From NCBI GenBank assembly GCA_965229715.1, contig CBDDJL010000002.1, positions 434,001-498,000 on the forward strand: 64,000 nucleotides of DNA. Direction: 5' to 3'. Under the pieces are notes generated by a model. The model saw nothing but the letters and a program-made list of their open reading frames with translations, was not told where the DNA came from and did not search any database. Made by a program: the position numbers and the translations under genes. Numbering within the stretch: the stretch's first letter is position 1; each line of letters begins with the position of its first letter. The stretch comes from JAVJST01 sp965229715 (GTDB lineage Bacteria; Pseudomonadota; Alphaproteobacteria; Rhodospirillales; Casp-alpha2). Shown here piece by piece: positions 19,942 to 29,244 of this stretch.

Positions 19942-21198
19942 CTACTGCCCGTACCGCGCCGCCGTCAGGCCGTCGAAGTCGATCTCCGGTCGCTTGTCCA
20001 GCACCGCATCGGCGACGGCGCGGCCCGAGCCGCAGGCCATGGTCCAGCCGAGCGTTCCGTGTCCGGTGTTCAAAAACAGGTTGTCGTAACGGGTCGGGCC
20101 GAGCACCGGCGTGCCGTCCGGCGTCATTGGTCGGAGACCGGTCCAGCCTTCGGCCTTGGAAACGTCGCCACCCTTCGGGAACAGGTCCGAGATCACATGC
20201 CGGACGGCGTTCGTCGAGCGCTTGCCGAGTTTCCGGTTGTAGCCGATCAGCTCCGCCTGGCCGGCAACGCGGATGCGGTCGCCAAGCCGCGTGATCGCGA
20301 CCTTGTGGCTTTCGTCCATGATCGTCGATTGCGGCGCCGAGGAATCGTCGGTCACCGGCAGCGTGATCGAGTAGCCCTTGACCGGGTAGATCGGCAGGTC
20401 GATGCCGATCTTTTCGAGCAAACCCGGTGCATACGGCCCCATGCAGCAGACGTAGCGGTTGCCGGTGATACGGTCCTGGTCGGTATCGACGCCGGTGATC
20501 TTTCCGCCCTCTCGGGCGAAGCCCTTGACCGTCTGGCCGTAGTGAAAGTCGACGCCCATGGACGCGGCTTTCTCGGCAAGCGACATGGTGAACATGCGGC
20601 AATCGCCGGTTCGGTCCGCCGTCAGTCTAAGCCCGCCGACGAACTTGTCGGCGACGTGACGAAGGCCCGGCTCGGCGGCGATGCAGCCGTCGCGGTCGAG
20701 TACCTCGAAGGGGCTCGCGAACGCCGCCAGCACGTCCTGGTCGGCTTTCGAGTTGGACAATTGTTTTTCGGTCCGGAACAGCTGCAGCGTGCCTTGCTGG
20801 CGGAGGTCGAAGTCGAGTTCAACCTCGTTCAGAAGATCGCTCAGACATTCCCGGCTGTAATTCGAAATCCGCACCATGCGCCCCTTGTTGAGCGCATAGC
20901 TCGCGGCGTTGCAGTTCTGCAGCATGCGCACGCACCAGCCCCACATATCAGGACTGATCAACGGCCAGATGAACAGCGGCCGATGCTTCATGAACAACCA
21001 CTTGATCGCCTTCAGCGGAATGCCGGGCGCGGCCCACGGCGAGGTCATGCCGTACGACAGCTCGCCGGCATTGGCGAAACTGGTCTCCATGCCGGGACCG
21101 GGCTGGCGGTCGAGCACGGTAACGTCCGCGCCGGCTTTCGCCAGATAGTAGGCCGTCGTGACCCCGATCACGCCGGCGCCGAGCACGACGATACGCAT
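19942..21198 (-). CDS. dadA: D-amino acid dehydrogenase small subunit
   Basis: FAD-dependent deaminating dehydrogenase passing electrons from D-amino acids (typically D-alanine) to the quinone pool at the membrane. The N-terminal Rossmann motif VVLGAGVIGVTTAYYLAKAG is followed by ETSFANAGELSYGMTSPWAAPG, a DadA hallmark, and later by ADRTGDCRMF. The C-terminal FAD motif is GWTGLRPMTPDGTPVLGPT followed by NTGHGTLGWT. At 418 aa the length is normal. No alanine racemase gene is adjacent. Confidence 0.95.
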   Translation of the reverse strand: MRIVVLGAGVIGVTTAYYLAKAGADVTVLDRQPGPGMETSFANAGELSYGMTSPWAAPGIPLKAIKWLFMKHRPLFIWPLISPDMWGWCVRMLQNCNAASYALNKGRMVRISNYSRECLSDLLNEVELDFDLRQQGTLQLFRTEKQLSNSKADQDVLAAFASPFEVLDRDGCIAAEPGLRHVADKFVGGLRLTADRTGDCRMFTMSLAEKAASMGVDFHYGQTVKGFAREGGKITGVDTDQDRITGNRYVCCMGPYAPGLLEKIGIDLPIYPVKGYSITLPVTDDSSAPQSTIMDESHKVAITRLGDRIRVAGQAELIGYNRKLGKRSTNAVRHVISDLFPKGGDVSKAEGWTGLRPMTPDGTPVLGPTRYDNLFLNTGHGTLGWTMACGSGRAVADAVLDKRPEIDFDGLTAARYGQ

Positions 21199-21389
21199 GT
21201 CGCTGCCTCTCCCCCGAGAAGATTCCGGCCAAAATGCCGGCCCCGTTCATTCTGCATGGCTGGGTGAGTTTCAGGCAACCGCTGCGTTGCCGTGTTGGTT
21301 TGCCAAAATGCCGCCGCAATTGCGGCCTAAACCGCGCGGCGTTCAGCGGTTTTAACGGTTTCATAAGCGCGGCAGGGCGATAAACAGCC

Positions 21390-23381
21390 ATGACGAAGTC
21401 CAGAAAATCTGCGCCAAGAAAACGCGCTTCCACACAGAAGAACGCCCCGCGAAAGGGCTGGTTCCGGCGCGTCGCGGGCGGGCTGGTCTACTGGTCGGCC
21501 GTCGCCGCCGTCTGGGGCGTCATCGTTCTCGGTGGGGTTCTGGCGTATTACGCGTGGGATTTGCCCGATGTCGACCAGGCCTTCGCCCACACCCGTCAGC
21601 CCTCCGTTGCCGTGCTCGCGGCGGATGGCGCCGAGCTTGCTACCATCGGTGACGTCTACGGCACTGCGGTGACCGTGAACGACGTGCCGGTGCATCTGAG
21701 CCAGGCGGTGATGGCCATCGAGGACCGCCGCTTCCGAGACCATTTCGGGCTCGACCCGATCGGCCTGGCGCGCGCCATGTGGGTTAACCTGAACGCCGGG
21801 CGCATCGTGCAGGGTGGTTCGACCATCACCCAGCAGGTCGCCAAGAACCTGTTTCTGACGCCGGAGCGCACGATCAAGCGGAAGGTGCAGGAACTGCTGC
21901 TTGCGCTCTGGTTGGAGAGCAAGTTCACCAAGGACGAGATCCTCACGGTTTATCTCAATCGCGTCTATCTCGGGTCCGGGGCCTACGGCGTCGATGCCGC
22001 CGCGCGGCGCTACTTCGGCATTCCGGCTGCGAAACTGTCGACCTATCAGTCGGCGTTGATTGCGGGGCTGCTCAAGGCGCCCAGCCGCCTTAATCCGGCG
22101 AACGACTCCGATGCCGCGCATGCCAGGGCAAAGACTGTCCTCGCCAGCATGACGGCGGCCGGCTATCTGTCCAGGGCCGAGGCCGAGCGGGCCGCCGCGG
22201 AGCGCGGCAGCTTCGTTGCCGCCCGTCGCGGCGGCGGGGCGCGCTACTTCGTCGACTGGGTGCTCGACCAAGTGACCGATTTCGTATCGGTCGAACGCGA
22301 CATCGTTGTCGTCACGACGCTGGATGCGGGTCTGCAGCGCCGGGCCGAAACCCTCGTCCAGGCGGCGGTCGACGCCGAAACGGACATCGGTCAGGCCGCC
22401 GCCGTGGTAATGACGCCCGACGGCGCCGTGCGCGCCATGGTCGGCGGGCGCAGTTACTACGACAGTCAGTACAACCGCGCGACGCAGGCGCTGCGTCAAC
22501 CCGGCTCTGCCTTCAAGCCGGTGGTTTATCTCGCGGGCCTCGAGGCCGGTCTGCGGCCGCATGACGAGATGATCGACGAGCCGATCAGCATCGGTGCCTG
22601 GTCGCCCAAGAACTTCGGCGGTCAGCATGCCGGCACCATGCGCCTCGACGAGGCGCTGGCCCGTTCAGTCAATACCATTGCCGTGAAGACGGCACAGCAT
22701 GCCGGGTGGGGCAACGTCGCCAAGACGGCGCGGCGGCTTGGCATTTCGGGAACTATCGACCCCAACCCCTCTCTTGCGCTTGGCAGCGCCGAGGTTTCGC
22801 TGATCGACATGACGGCGGCGTATGCCGTTTTCGCCAACGGTGGGTACGGCGCCTGGCCCTATGCCATCACGGAGATTCGCGACCGGAACGGAACGGTCCT
22901 CTATACCCGTCACGGCGGTGGACCGGGCCGCATCGTCAATGCCGACGATGCCGCCGACATGAACCGCATGCTGGCCCTGGCTGTCACTGAAGGAACCGGT
23001 CGCAAGGCGGCGCTCGATCGGCCCGCAGCCGGCAAAACGGGCACCAGCCAGAATCACCGCGACGGCTGGTTCGTCGGCTACACGGGCGAACTCGTCGCAG
23101 GCGTTTGGATGGGCAACGACGACGCCAGCCCGGCCGGGCTGCTCACGGGCGGCGGCGCTCCAGCTGCGCTCTGGCGATCGGTCATGAATGAAGCGCACGC
23201 AGGCAGACCCGTGGTCGCCCTATTCGATGCGCCGTCGCGCGAGCCGGTGTTCGCCGACCAACGCGGCGCGGGCCAAAGAAACGATCAGCGAGACGACGTC
23301 AGCCGCCACGCGCGGCGCGACAACGAACTCGACGGCAATCTGCTGGGCTGGCTCGCCGATCTGATCGGCAAGGGCGGCTAG
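21390..23381 (+). CDS. Class A penicillin-binding protein (PBP1a family)
   Basis: Bifunctional peptidoglycan glycosyltransferase/transpeptidase anchored in the inner membrane. A Lys/Arg-rich cytoplasmic start is followed by one membrane helix (about residues 31-51). The glycosyltransferase domain has the catalytic Glu in AIEDRRFRDHFGLD and the QGGSTITQQVAKNL motif. The transpeptidase domain has the nucleophile Ser in GSAFKP, the SVN motif and the KTGTS motif. The 663-aa length and absence of the large OB insert make it a short PBP1 variant. The tail is charged and probably disordered. Confidence 0.95.
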   Translation: MTKSRKSAPRKRASTQKNAPRKGWFRRVAGGLVYWSAVAAVWGVIVLGGVLAYYAWDLPDVDQAFAHTRQPSVAVLAADGAELATIGDVYGTAVTVNDVPVHLSQAVMAIEDRRFRDHFGLDPIGLARAMWVNLNAGRIVQGGSTITQQVAKNLFLTPERTIKRKVQELLLALWLESKFTKDEILTVYLNRVYLGSGAYGVDAAARRYFGIPAAKLSTYQSALIAGLLKAPSRLNPANDSDAAHARAKTVLASMTAAGYLSRAEAERAAAERGSFVAARRGGGARYFVDWVLDQVTDFVSVERDIVVVTTLDAGLQRRAETLVQAAVDAETDIGQAAAVVMTPDGAVRAMVGGRSYYDSQYNRATQALRQPGSAFKPVVYLAGLEAGLRPHDEMIDEPISIGAWSPKNFGGQHAGTMRLDEALARSVNTIAVKTAQHAGWGNVAKTARRLGISGTIDPNPSLALGSAEVSLIDMTAAYAVFANGGYGAWPYAITEIRDRNGTVLYTRHGGGPGRIVNADDAADMNRMLALAVTEGTGRKAALDRPAAGKTGTSQNHRDGWFVGYTGELVAGVWMGNDDASPAGLLTGGGAPAALWRSVMNEAHAGRPVVALFDAPSREPVFADQRGAGQRNDQRDDVSRHARRDNELDGNLLGWLADLIGKGG

Positions 23382-23406
23382 GCAGAGACGGGCAAGGTAA
23401 GCCGGG

Positions 23407-23856
23407 TCAGGGTGCCATGCCTTTTTTGCGCAGTTCTTTGATCGCTTCCGGTGTCTTCTCGAGGTGGTCGAGATCCATGCCCTTAAGGACGCCGGGCGCC
23501 TTGGTGAACTGGATCTTGTTGTAGGTCGTGAGTTCGACCCGGTTGCCCCACGGGTCGTAGAAATCGAGGAACGGGCCGCCGATGAACGTGACACCCATGG
23601 CCTCCAGGGTGTGGCGGGCAAGATCCTTATCGTCGACGACAATGCCGAAATGACGATCCTTATCCGGCGTCCTGTCGGCGTTCAGAGAAAAGTTGATGAA
23701 CTGGTCGCCGAAGTAGATGAACGCGGCCTTGTCGCTTCGGCTCTCGATTTCGAAATCCAGGAAAGCGCCGTAGAACGCCAGCGCCTCGCCGATATCGCCG
23801 ACTTCCAGCGCGACGTGATTGATGCCAACGGCAACCGCCTTGCGTTGCTCCGCCAT
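23407..23856 (-). CDS. VOC (glyoxalase/dioxygenase fold) family protein
   Basis: A 149-aa vicinal-oxygen-chelate protein. It starts with GINHVALEVGDIGEALAFYG (metal-type His), has RHFGIVVDD (second His) and ends with GGPFLDFYDPWGNRVELTTY, where the Glu of the NRVEL strand is a typical third ligand. The reaction is unknown. It starts 1 nt after the hldE stop, so it is co-translated with the ADP-heptose genes, which is not a textbook neighbour. The C-terminus carries a helical extension (KTPEAIKELRKKGMAP). Confidence 0.85.
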   Translation of the reverse strand: MAEQRKAVAVGINHVALEVGDIGEALAFYGAFLDFEIESRSDKAAFIYFGDQFINFSLNADRTPDKDRHFGIVVDDKDLARHTLEAMGVTFIGGPFLDFYDPWGNRVELTTYNKIQFTKAPGVLKGMDLDHLEKTPEAIKELRKKGMAP

Positions 23857-23857
23857 C

Positions 23858-25333
23858 TCAACCCCCCGTATTCTTGCTCATGCGGGTAATGGTATCGGTT
23901 GTCGAATGCCCGTCTTCGAGCTCGGCCAAGAGAATCTCGCCGCCATAGCCGAGTACGATATCGGCGCCGACAACCGTCTCGACCGTATAGTCCGCGCCCT
24001 TGACCAGCACATCCGGTTTCAACGCGTTGATCAGGTCGATCGGCGTTTCATCGGAAAACAGCACCACTGCGTCGACCGTCGAAAGCGATGCGAGTACGGC
24101 GCTCCGGGCGGCTTCGTTCTGAACGGGGCGTCCCTCGCCTTTCAAGCCGCGAACCGACGAGTCGCTGTTCAACCCGACGACCAGCCGGTCGCACGCGTTG
24201 CGGGCCTGGGCGAGCAGCGAGACGTGACCCGGATGCAGCAGATCGAAGCAACCGTTGGTAAAGCCGATCCGACGACCGTTCCGGCGCCATGCCGCAACCC
24301 GGTCGATGGCCTGTTCACGGCCGAGCACTTTGGCTTCGGCCCGACTTCGGTCCTGATGGCGAATTTGATGCAGCACGTCTTCGGCAAGTGCGACGGCGGT
24401 GCCGACCTTGCCCACGGCGATTCCAGCCGCGACGTTGGCAAGCGCGGCCGCCTCGACCCAGCGCGCGCCTGCGCCCCGAGCGGCGGCCAACGCAGCGACG
24501 ACCGTATCGCCGGCGCCCGAGACGTCGAACACCTCGCGAGCCTCGGCGGGCAGATGGTCGACGGTGCCGTCGGCGGTGACCAGGGTCATGCCATCCTGGC
24601 TGCGGGTGACGAGAACGGCGCCGAAGTCGTCGTCGACGATCAGAGATTTTGCTGCATCGACGATTTCGCTGTCGCCCTTTGTCGCATGACCGACCGCCTC
24701 GCCGAGCTCGGCCCGGTTGGGCGTAATCACGTCGGCGCCCTGATAGCGCCAGAAGTCGCGCCCCTTGGGATCGACAATGACGGGGAGACCGGCTTTGTGC
24801 GCGAGATCGATGACGCGGCCAATGACGCCGGGACCGAGTACGCCCTTGCCGTAATCGGACAGCACCACGGCGCCGCAAGTCTTCATCGCTTTCTTGGCGG
24901 CGGCGACGATCTTGTCGGCAGCCTTCTCGGTCAAGGCGCCGAGGGTTTCCCGGTCGGCGCGCAGCAATTGCTGCGCGCCGCCGATGTAACGGGTCTTGAT
25001 ACCGGTCTTGCGCCCGGACTCGACGATCAGGTGGGCGTCGACCGTCGCGACCGCGCCGAAAAGATCCTTGAGATCCTTGCCCGCGCCGTCGTCCCCAATC
25101 ACTGCGACGACGTCGGCGTGTCCGCCGAGGGCAGCGATATTGCGGGCCACGTTCCCGACGCCGCCGAGCATGCTGCTTTCACGGTCGACATGCAGGACAG
25201 GTACCGGCGCTTCGGGCGAGATTCGCTCGACCGAACCGCTGACGAAGCGGTCGAGCATGATGTCACCGACGCATAGCACGCGGGACGAGGGCAGCCGTTC
25301 AACGAGGGCGATGAGATCCATGTCCGCCATCAT
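23858..25333 (-). CDS. hldE: Bifunctional heptose 7-phosphate kinase / heptose 1-phosphate adenylyltransferase
   Basis: Makes ADP-D-glycero-beta-D-manno-heptose for lipopolysaccharide core. The N-terminal PfkB/ribokinase domain (about 1-330) has VGDIMLDRFV, MLGGVGNVARNIAALG and the catalytic DVSGAGDTVVAAL. The C-terminal nucleotidyltransferase domain has GFTNGCFDLLHPGHVSLL and LVVGLNSDSSVRGLKG. A longer frame exists, but the ATG at 25331-25333 overlaps the gmhA stop as ATGA and gives 491 aa, the usual fused size. A second ATG at 25330 is equally possible. Confidence 0.96.
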   Translation of the reverse strand: MMADMDLIALVERLPSSRVLCVGDIMLDRFVSGSVERISPEAPVPVLHVDRESSMLGGVGNVARNIAALGGHADVVAVIGDDGAGKDLKDLFGAVATVDAHLIVESGRKTGIKTRYIGGAQQLLRADRETLGALTEKAADKIVAAAKKAMKTCGAVVLSDYGKGVLGPGVIGRVIDLAHKAGLPVIVDPKGRDFWRYQGADVITPNRAELGEAVGHATKGDSEIVDAAKSLIVDDDFGAVLVTRSQDGMTLVTADGTVDHLPAEAREVFDVSGAGDTVVAALAAARGAGARWVEAAALANVAAGIAVGKVGTAVALAEDVLHQIRHQDRSRAEAKVLGREQAIDRVAAWRRNGRRIGFTNGCFDLLHPGHVSLLAQARNACDRLVVGLNSDSSVRGLKGEGRPVQNEAARSAVLASLSTVDAVVLFSDETPIDLINALKPDVLVKGADYTVETVVGADIVLGYGGEILLAELEDGHSTTDTITRMSKNTGG

Positions 25334-25908
25334 GCGTACCCGAGGCGTTTCTCGATGGCGCCGCACAGCATCTGACCGATCAGAATGTGCATCTCCTGAA
25401 TGCGCGCCGTGGTGTCCGACGGAACGGTCAGGCATGGATCGGCGACGCTCGCCATCGGTCCGCCGTCACGCCCCGAGAATCCAGCCGCCGTGCAGTTCAT
25501 GTCGCGCGCTTGCCGCAATCCGTCGATAACGTTCTGCGAGCGTCCCGATGTCGAAATGCCGATGACGACGTCGCCGGCACGGCAAAGCGCTTCGACCTGA
25601 CGCGCGAACAGGCGTTCGAAACCGAGGTCGTTACCGATCGCGGTCAGCGCCGAGGTATCGGTCGTCAGCGCCAGCGCCGGGATCGCCGGGCGGTTGTCGA
25701 TGTATCGCACAGTCAGTTCCGTTGCCAGATGCTGGGCATCCGAGGCACTGCCGCCGTTGCCGAAGAAGACGATCTTGCCGCCGCCCTCGATCGACGCGAT
25801 GCAGGCGTCGAGCAACGCCGCAAACGGCGCGCGGACGGCATCGCGGGTCGCCTGGAGCACGTCTGCATGCTCGCCGAACTCTGCATTCAGGAAGGCGTCG
25901 ACATCCAT
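25330..25908 (-). CDS. gmhA: Sedoheptulose 7-phosphate isomerase
   Basis: First enzyme of the heptose branch, converting sedoheptulose 7-phosphate to D-glycero-D-manno-heptose 7-phosphate. It is a SIS-domain protein of 192 aa with KIVFFGNGGSASDAQHLATEL, the GISTSGRSQNVI phosphate loop and the C-terminal ARIQEMHILIGQMLC helix carrying the active-site Glu/His. It is coupled to hldE by a 4-nt overlap, and the order gmhA-hldE-VOC forms one minus-strand operon. Confidence 0.96.
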   Translation of the reverse strand: MDVDAFLNAEFGEHADVLQATRDAVRAPFAALLDACIASIEGGGKIVFFGNGGSASDAQHLATELTVRYIDNRPAIPALALTTDTSALTAIGNDLGFERLFARQVEALCRAGDVVIGISTSGRSQNVIDGLRQARDMNCTAAGFSGRDGGPMASVADPCLTVPSDTTARIQEMHILIGQMLCGAIEKRLGYA

Positions 25909-25966
25909 GGCGGTCTTTTAGCCCGCCGGGGCCATTTTGCAAAGCGGTGCAACCGCGGGCCGCGGA

Positions 25967-26743
25967 CTAATCGCCCTTGAAAACGGGACGCCGTTTCTCG
26001 CGCGCCGCCGCAAGCCCTTCGGCGGGATCGGCGCTCGTGTAGATGCGGGCGTAGGCGTCGTCGACGAGGTCGCTGTCGGCGGGGTCGGGCCCGTCGATGA
26101 TGCGTTTCGTGTAGTGCAGCGAAAGGGGCGCGTTGTCAGCAAGAACTTCCAGAACCCGGCTGCAGTCGCCGGCGAAAGCGTCGCTCTCGAAAACCTGGGT
26201 CACGAGACCCCATTCAAGCGCCGTTTCGGCGGCGATGCCTTCGCCGGTCAACATCAACCATTTCGCGCGGGCGGCACCGACCGCATCGACGAGCCTGCGT
26301 GTGTCGACGGGCGCATACAGTAATCCGAGTTTCGGGACCGGAATCCGGAACTGCGCCCGGGCGGCGGCGAGACGAATGTCGCATGCGAGCGTGAATCCGA
26401 TCGCCGCGCCGATCGCCGATCCGTTGATCAGGGCGACTGTCGGCTTGGCGCATGCGGCAACGGCGGCAACCGCCGCGCTCAACTGTTCGTCGTAGGCGGG
26501 TGCCTTATCCGGGCTCTCTCGGCTCGGCGGAAGTTCCTTGAGATCGACGCCGGCGGAAAAAAGGATATCGCCGCTGCCTGTCAATGCGATGACGCGGATC
26601 GCTTCGTCGGCATCGGCTGCCCTGACGGCGTCCGCCACGGCGTCCATCATGGCGAGCGACAGGGAGTTGCGCGCATCCGGGCGATCGATGACCACTCGGG
26701 CAACGCGCCCGGCAATGTCGAGATGGATATTCGGGTGAGTCAC
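25967..26743 (-). CDS. Enoyl-CoA hydratase/isomerase family protein
   Basis: Crotonase-fold protein of 258 aa. It shows GRVARVVIDRPDARNSLSLAMM at the start, the oxyanion strand ALTGSGDILFSAGVDLKEL, and the second oxyanion loop NGSAIGAAIGFTLACDIRLAA. At the position of the E. coli FadB catalytic Glu164 region the sequence is RIPVPKLGLLYAPVDTRRL; an acid is not obvious there, so the reaction could be isomerase-like or another crotonase chemistry. It starts at GTG (26741-26743). No fatty-acid operon surrounds it. Confidence 0.88.
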   Translation of the reverse strand: MTHPNIHLDIAGRVARVVIDRPDARNSLSLAMMDAVADAVRAADADEAIRVIALTGSGDILFSAGVDLKELPPSRESPDKAPAYDEQLSAAVAAVAACAKPTVALINGSAIGAAIGFTLACDIRLAAARAQFRIPVPKLGLLYAPVDTRRLVDAVGAARAKWLMLTGEGIAAETALEWGLVTQVFESDAFAGDCSRVLEVLADNAPLSLHYTKRIIDGPDPADSDLVDDAYARIYTSADPAEGLAAAREKRRPVFKGD

Positions 26744-26826
26744 GAATCACCTGCCGCTGACGATACTGGAAACAGACGGGCGGCATCATGCCCGAGGCCG
26801 GTCGGCCCGCCAAGCCCACCCGCGCG

Positions 26827-27696
26827 TTACGGTGTATCGGATTCCAGGAACGGAATGACGAGATCCTGCGACCGCGCCGAGAGCACCATCAGCAGACGTT
26901 CGCCACTGTCCGCTTCCCATGGCAACAGGAGTCGCTCGTAATTGAGCCAGATTGGCTCGCTGCCGGGTGGTGCGAAGAAAGCCCTGAAATGATCGTATCG
27001 CGCCTCGTCCCTTTCCATGACCGGCGTGAAATCCGCGCAGACCGCGTCTTCATAATCGTCGTCCGACCAGCAATCTTGTGCCGCACGCCCGATTACCGCA
27101 TCCGACCATGTCGGGCCAAAAATCTCGGCGGCGGCGGATTTCCGCCCCGCGTAGGCATAAACCAAGTGGTCGCCGTTGGCGACTTGCCGGAACAGCAGCG
27201 AATGCTGAATGACGCCATTCAACCGGTGAAATTGTCTCGTGTCCAATTGCCCGCCCATACGTAACCAGGTCTCGACCGTTTGGGCGATCAGGGGGCGACC
27301 GTCATAAGCACGGGACAGGCCGAGCTGTTTCCGGGTGATGCCGGTAAATGCCTGTGTTCCGGCATACCGAAGGACTGTGAGGATGCGTCGCGCGGCATCT
27401 TCCGGCGTATCGAAGACTTCAGAATTCCAGGCGCCGTAACGAAATCGAAGCGCCGCCGCGGTCTGCCGAGCAGGCGGCAATCGGCGCAGCCATTCGACAA
27501 CGCTGATCAGTGCGTTCCCCGGCGCAAGATCAACGTTCCAGTGAATATCGACGATGCGGGCGAAGATCCGGACGTCGACCCGGTCTTCCGGACAATTCGC
27601 AGCATGCGTTGCGACTTCGAGCCATCCGCCATAACGGTCGATCAACCAGCGCCCGGGCCGGTCGCCGATCGGCGGGTGTCCGGATTGGCTTCGCAC
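26827..27696 (-). CDS. Uncharacterised protein with PAS-like C-terminal domain
   Basis: A 289-aa soluble protein starting at GTG. I do not recognise a named family with certainty. The second half (about 160-280) has a PAS-like order: LDTRQFHRLNGVIQHSLLF, then YAGRKSAAAEIFGPTWSD, then EARYDHFRAFFAPPGSEPIW and a final strand pair ending in LLLPWEADSGERLLMVLSA. This resembles the PAS_5-type domains frequent in Rhodospirillales. The first half is helical and Arg-rich. It lies divergently from the EAL-like pair, with about 200 nt between. Confidence 0.6.
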   Translation of the reverse strand: MRSQSGHPPIGDRPGRWLIDRYGGWLEVATHAANCPEDRVDVRIFARIVDIHWNVDLAPGNALISVVEWLRRLPPARQTAAALRFRYGAWNSEVFDTPEDAARRILTVLRYAGTQAFTGITRKQLGLSRAYDGRPLIAQTVETWLRMGGQLDTRQFHRLNGVIQHSLLFRQVANGDHLVYAYAGRKSAAAEIFGPTWSDAVIGRAAQDCWSDDDYEDAVCADFTPVMERDEARYDHFRAFFAPPGSEPIWLNYERLLLPWEADSGERLLMVLSARSQDLVIPFLESDTP

Positions 27697-27865
27697 GATT
27701 GATCACCCGCCCCTTCGGTATGCCTGACGGCGTTCCGCCGATCGTTCCCTGCATGGTAATCGACATTTCGGCCGGATGCGATAGCTTCGAGAGGCAAAAA
27801 GTATCGATTCCTTAAGCCGCGATTGGCAAAGTGAGCATTAGGGCGCGATTTGACGGCCCGATTTA

Positions 27866-27874
27866 TGCTATCAA
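27866..27874 (+). promoter_or_regulatory. Putative extended -10 element before the EAL-like pair
   Basis: TGCTATCAA fits an extended -10 (TG-N-TATCAA). A TTGACG hexamer at about 27850 is too close (13 nt) to be a normal -35. Transcription would start near 27881, inside the first codons of the longest reading frame. This supports the downstream TTG start of the first EAL-like gene. Confidence 0.35.
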
Positions 27875-27902
27875 AACCGGACGCGGAAGAGCGGAGGCAC
27901 GT

Positions 27903-29243
27903 TTGGCGGAAGTCCGATACTCGACGGGTCCCGGGCGAGACGATCAAACCGAGGAGGCATTGCTCCTCGACCAGTTGAAACGTGTCCGCCATGACCCGCT
28001 CGGCTACTTTGCCGTTCACGTGCATCTATCTAAGTTGCGCCCCGGCAACCAGCAAAAGCACTTCCTCGATATTGCAGCGCGCACATTCGACGACTTCATC
28101 GCGAATAATGAAGCGTTGCTCTATTCGCTCTACAACAACGATATCGTCATGGTTTGCCACAATGTGCCGATCGACGATGTCGATCCGGTGATCGAGAAGG
28201 TCCGCGGCTTGTTTCCCGAAGATCCGCTGACCGAGGCGCCGCTTGGCAGCTATGACGACCGTTTCAGTACGTGGTACGACCTGTCGCAGCCTGATGACCT
28301 GAAATCGCTTGCCGCCGCCGCCAACGATCTCGCGGCTGCCGCCGAGGTCAAGCGCGAGGAAGACCGCAAGGCGTTAGCGAAGCAAAAGAAAGAAGCCGAT
28401 CGCGGCAAGGCGCTGGCGCCGGATAACCTCGCCGCCATCAATCAGAAAATGAAAACCACGCAAATCGCCGACCTGATCCGCAATCAGGCGGCTTACCGCG
28501 TGATTCCCGGCAAGAAGGGCGAAATCGTCTTCCGTGAGTTCTTCATTACGATGTCGGAACTGAAGAACCGTGTCGCTCCCAATATCAACCTGTTCTCGAG
28601 CCCCTGGCTGTTTCAATACCTGACCGAAACGCTCGATCGGCGCATGCTCGCGGTCATCGGTAAACGAAACCCCGCGTCGGCGCCCGACGACATCAGTCTC
28701 AACCTGAACATCGGCACCGTCATGTCGCGCGAGTTCCAGGCGTTCCACGAACTGATCGAGGAACATTCGTCGAAGTTCATCATCGAGATGCAGATGATCG
28801 ATATTTTTGCAGACATGTACAATTACCGAATGGCTCGCGATCTGCTGCGTGAACGCGGCTATCGGGTGCTGATCGATGGTCTTAACCCGCTGGCGATCCA
28901 CTTCTTCGATCCATCGCACCTGCAGGCGGACTACATGAAGATCAGCTGGGGCCCCGAGTTCGTCGGCGACGAGCAGGAAGAGAAGGTCGCCGAAATGCGC
29001 CGCATCGTCGCCAACGCCGGAAAGGACGGTGTTGTGCTCTCCAGGGTCGACTCCCAGGAAGCCGTAAAATGGGGAGCGGCTCTCGGGATCACGCGCTTCC
29101 AGGGCTTCTTTATCGACAAGCTGGTTGCGGCCATGAAGGCGCAAGTGCCTCAAGCCTCAAAACCATCGGCCCCGAAACCAGCGGCAAAACAGGACGCCAA
29201 ACCGGCGCCGAAACCGGCTCAGAAGCCGGCCGCGGAGAGCTAA
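27903..29243 (+). CDS. Degenerate GGDEF/EAL-like protein A (catalytically inactive by sequence)
   Basis: Residues are numbered from the GTG at 27831. The second half follows the EAL phosphodiesterase order, with the key motifs altered: EAL reads EFF (236-238), then NLN (291-293), an IIEM strand (Glu319), DDFGTG reads IDGLNP (349-350), DYMKIS keeps Lys370, AEGVE reads SRVD (404-407), and FQGFFIDK keeps the QG. The N-terminal part (about 58-130) has a weak GGDEF-like pattern with NND for GGDEF. The middle (about 170-195) is a charged coiled-coil-like linker. The C-terminus is a Lys/Pro/Ala tail. I prefer the TTG at 27903, which has GGAGG 5 nt upstream and aligns with the start of paralogue B; GTG at 27831 is the alternative. 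Confidence 0.7.
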   Translation: MAEVRYSTGPGRDDQTEEALLLDQLKRVRHDPLGYFAVHVHLSKLRPGNQQKHFLDIAARTFDDFIANNEALLYSLYNNDIVMVCHNVPIDDVDPVIEKVRGLFPEDPLTEAPLGSYDDRFSTWYDLSQPDDLKSLAAAANDLAAAAEVKREEDRKALAKQKKEADRGKALAPDNLAAINQKMKTTQIADLIRNQAAYRVIPGKKGEIVFREFFITMSELKNRVAPNINLFSSPWLFQYLTETLDRRMLAVIGKRNPASAPDDISLNLNIGTVMSREFQAFHELIEEHSSKFIIEMQMIDIFADMYNYRMARDLLRERGYRVLIDGLNPLAIHFFDPSHLQADYMKISWGPEFVGDEQEEKVAEMRRIVANAGKDGVVLSRVDSQEAVKWGAALGITRFQGFFIDKLVAAMKAQVPQASKPSAPKPAAKQDAKPAPKPAQKPAAES

Positions 29244-29244
29244 G

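Noticed and set aside
23819..25276. 485-codon plus-strand frame opposite hldE
   Set aside because: Antisense shadow of hldE, whose two catalytic domains are clear.
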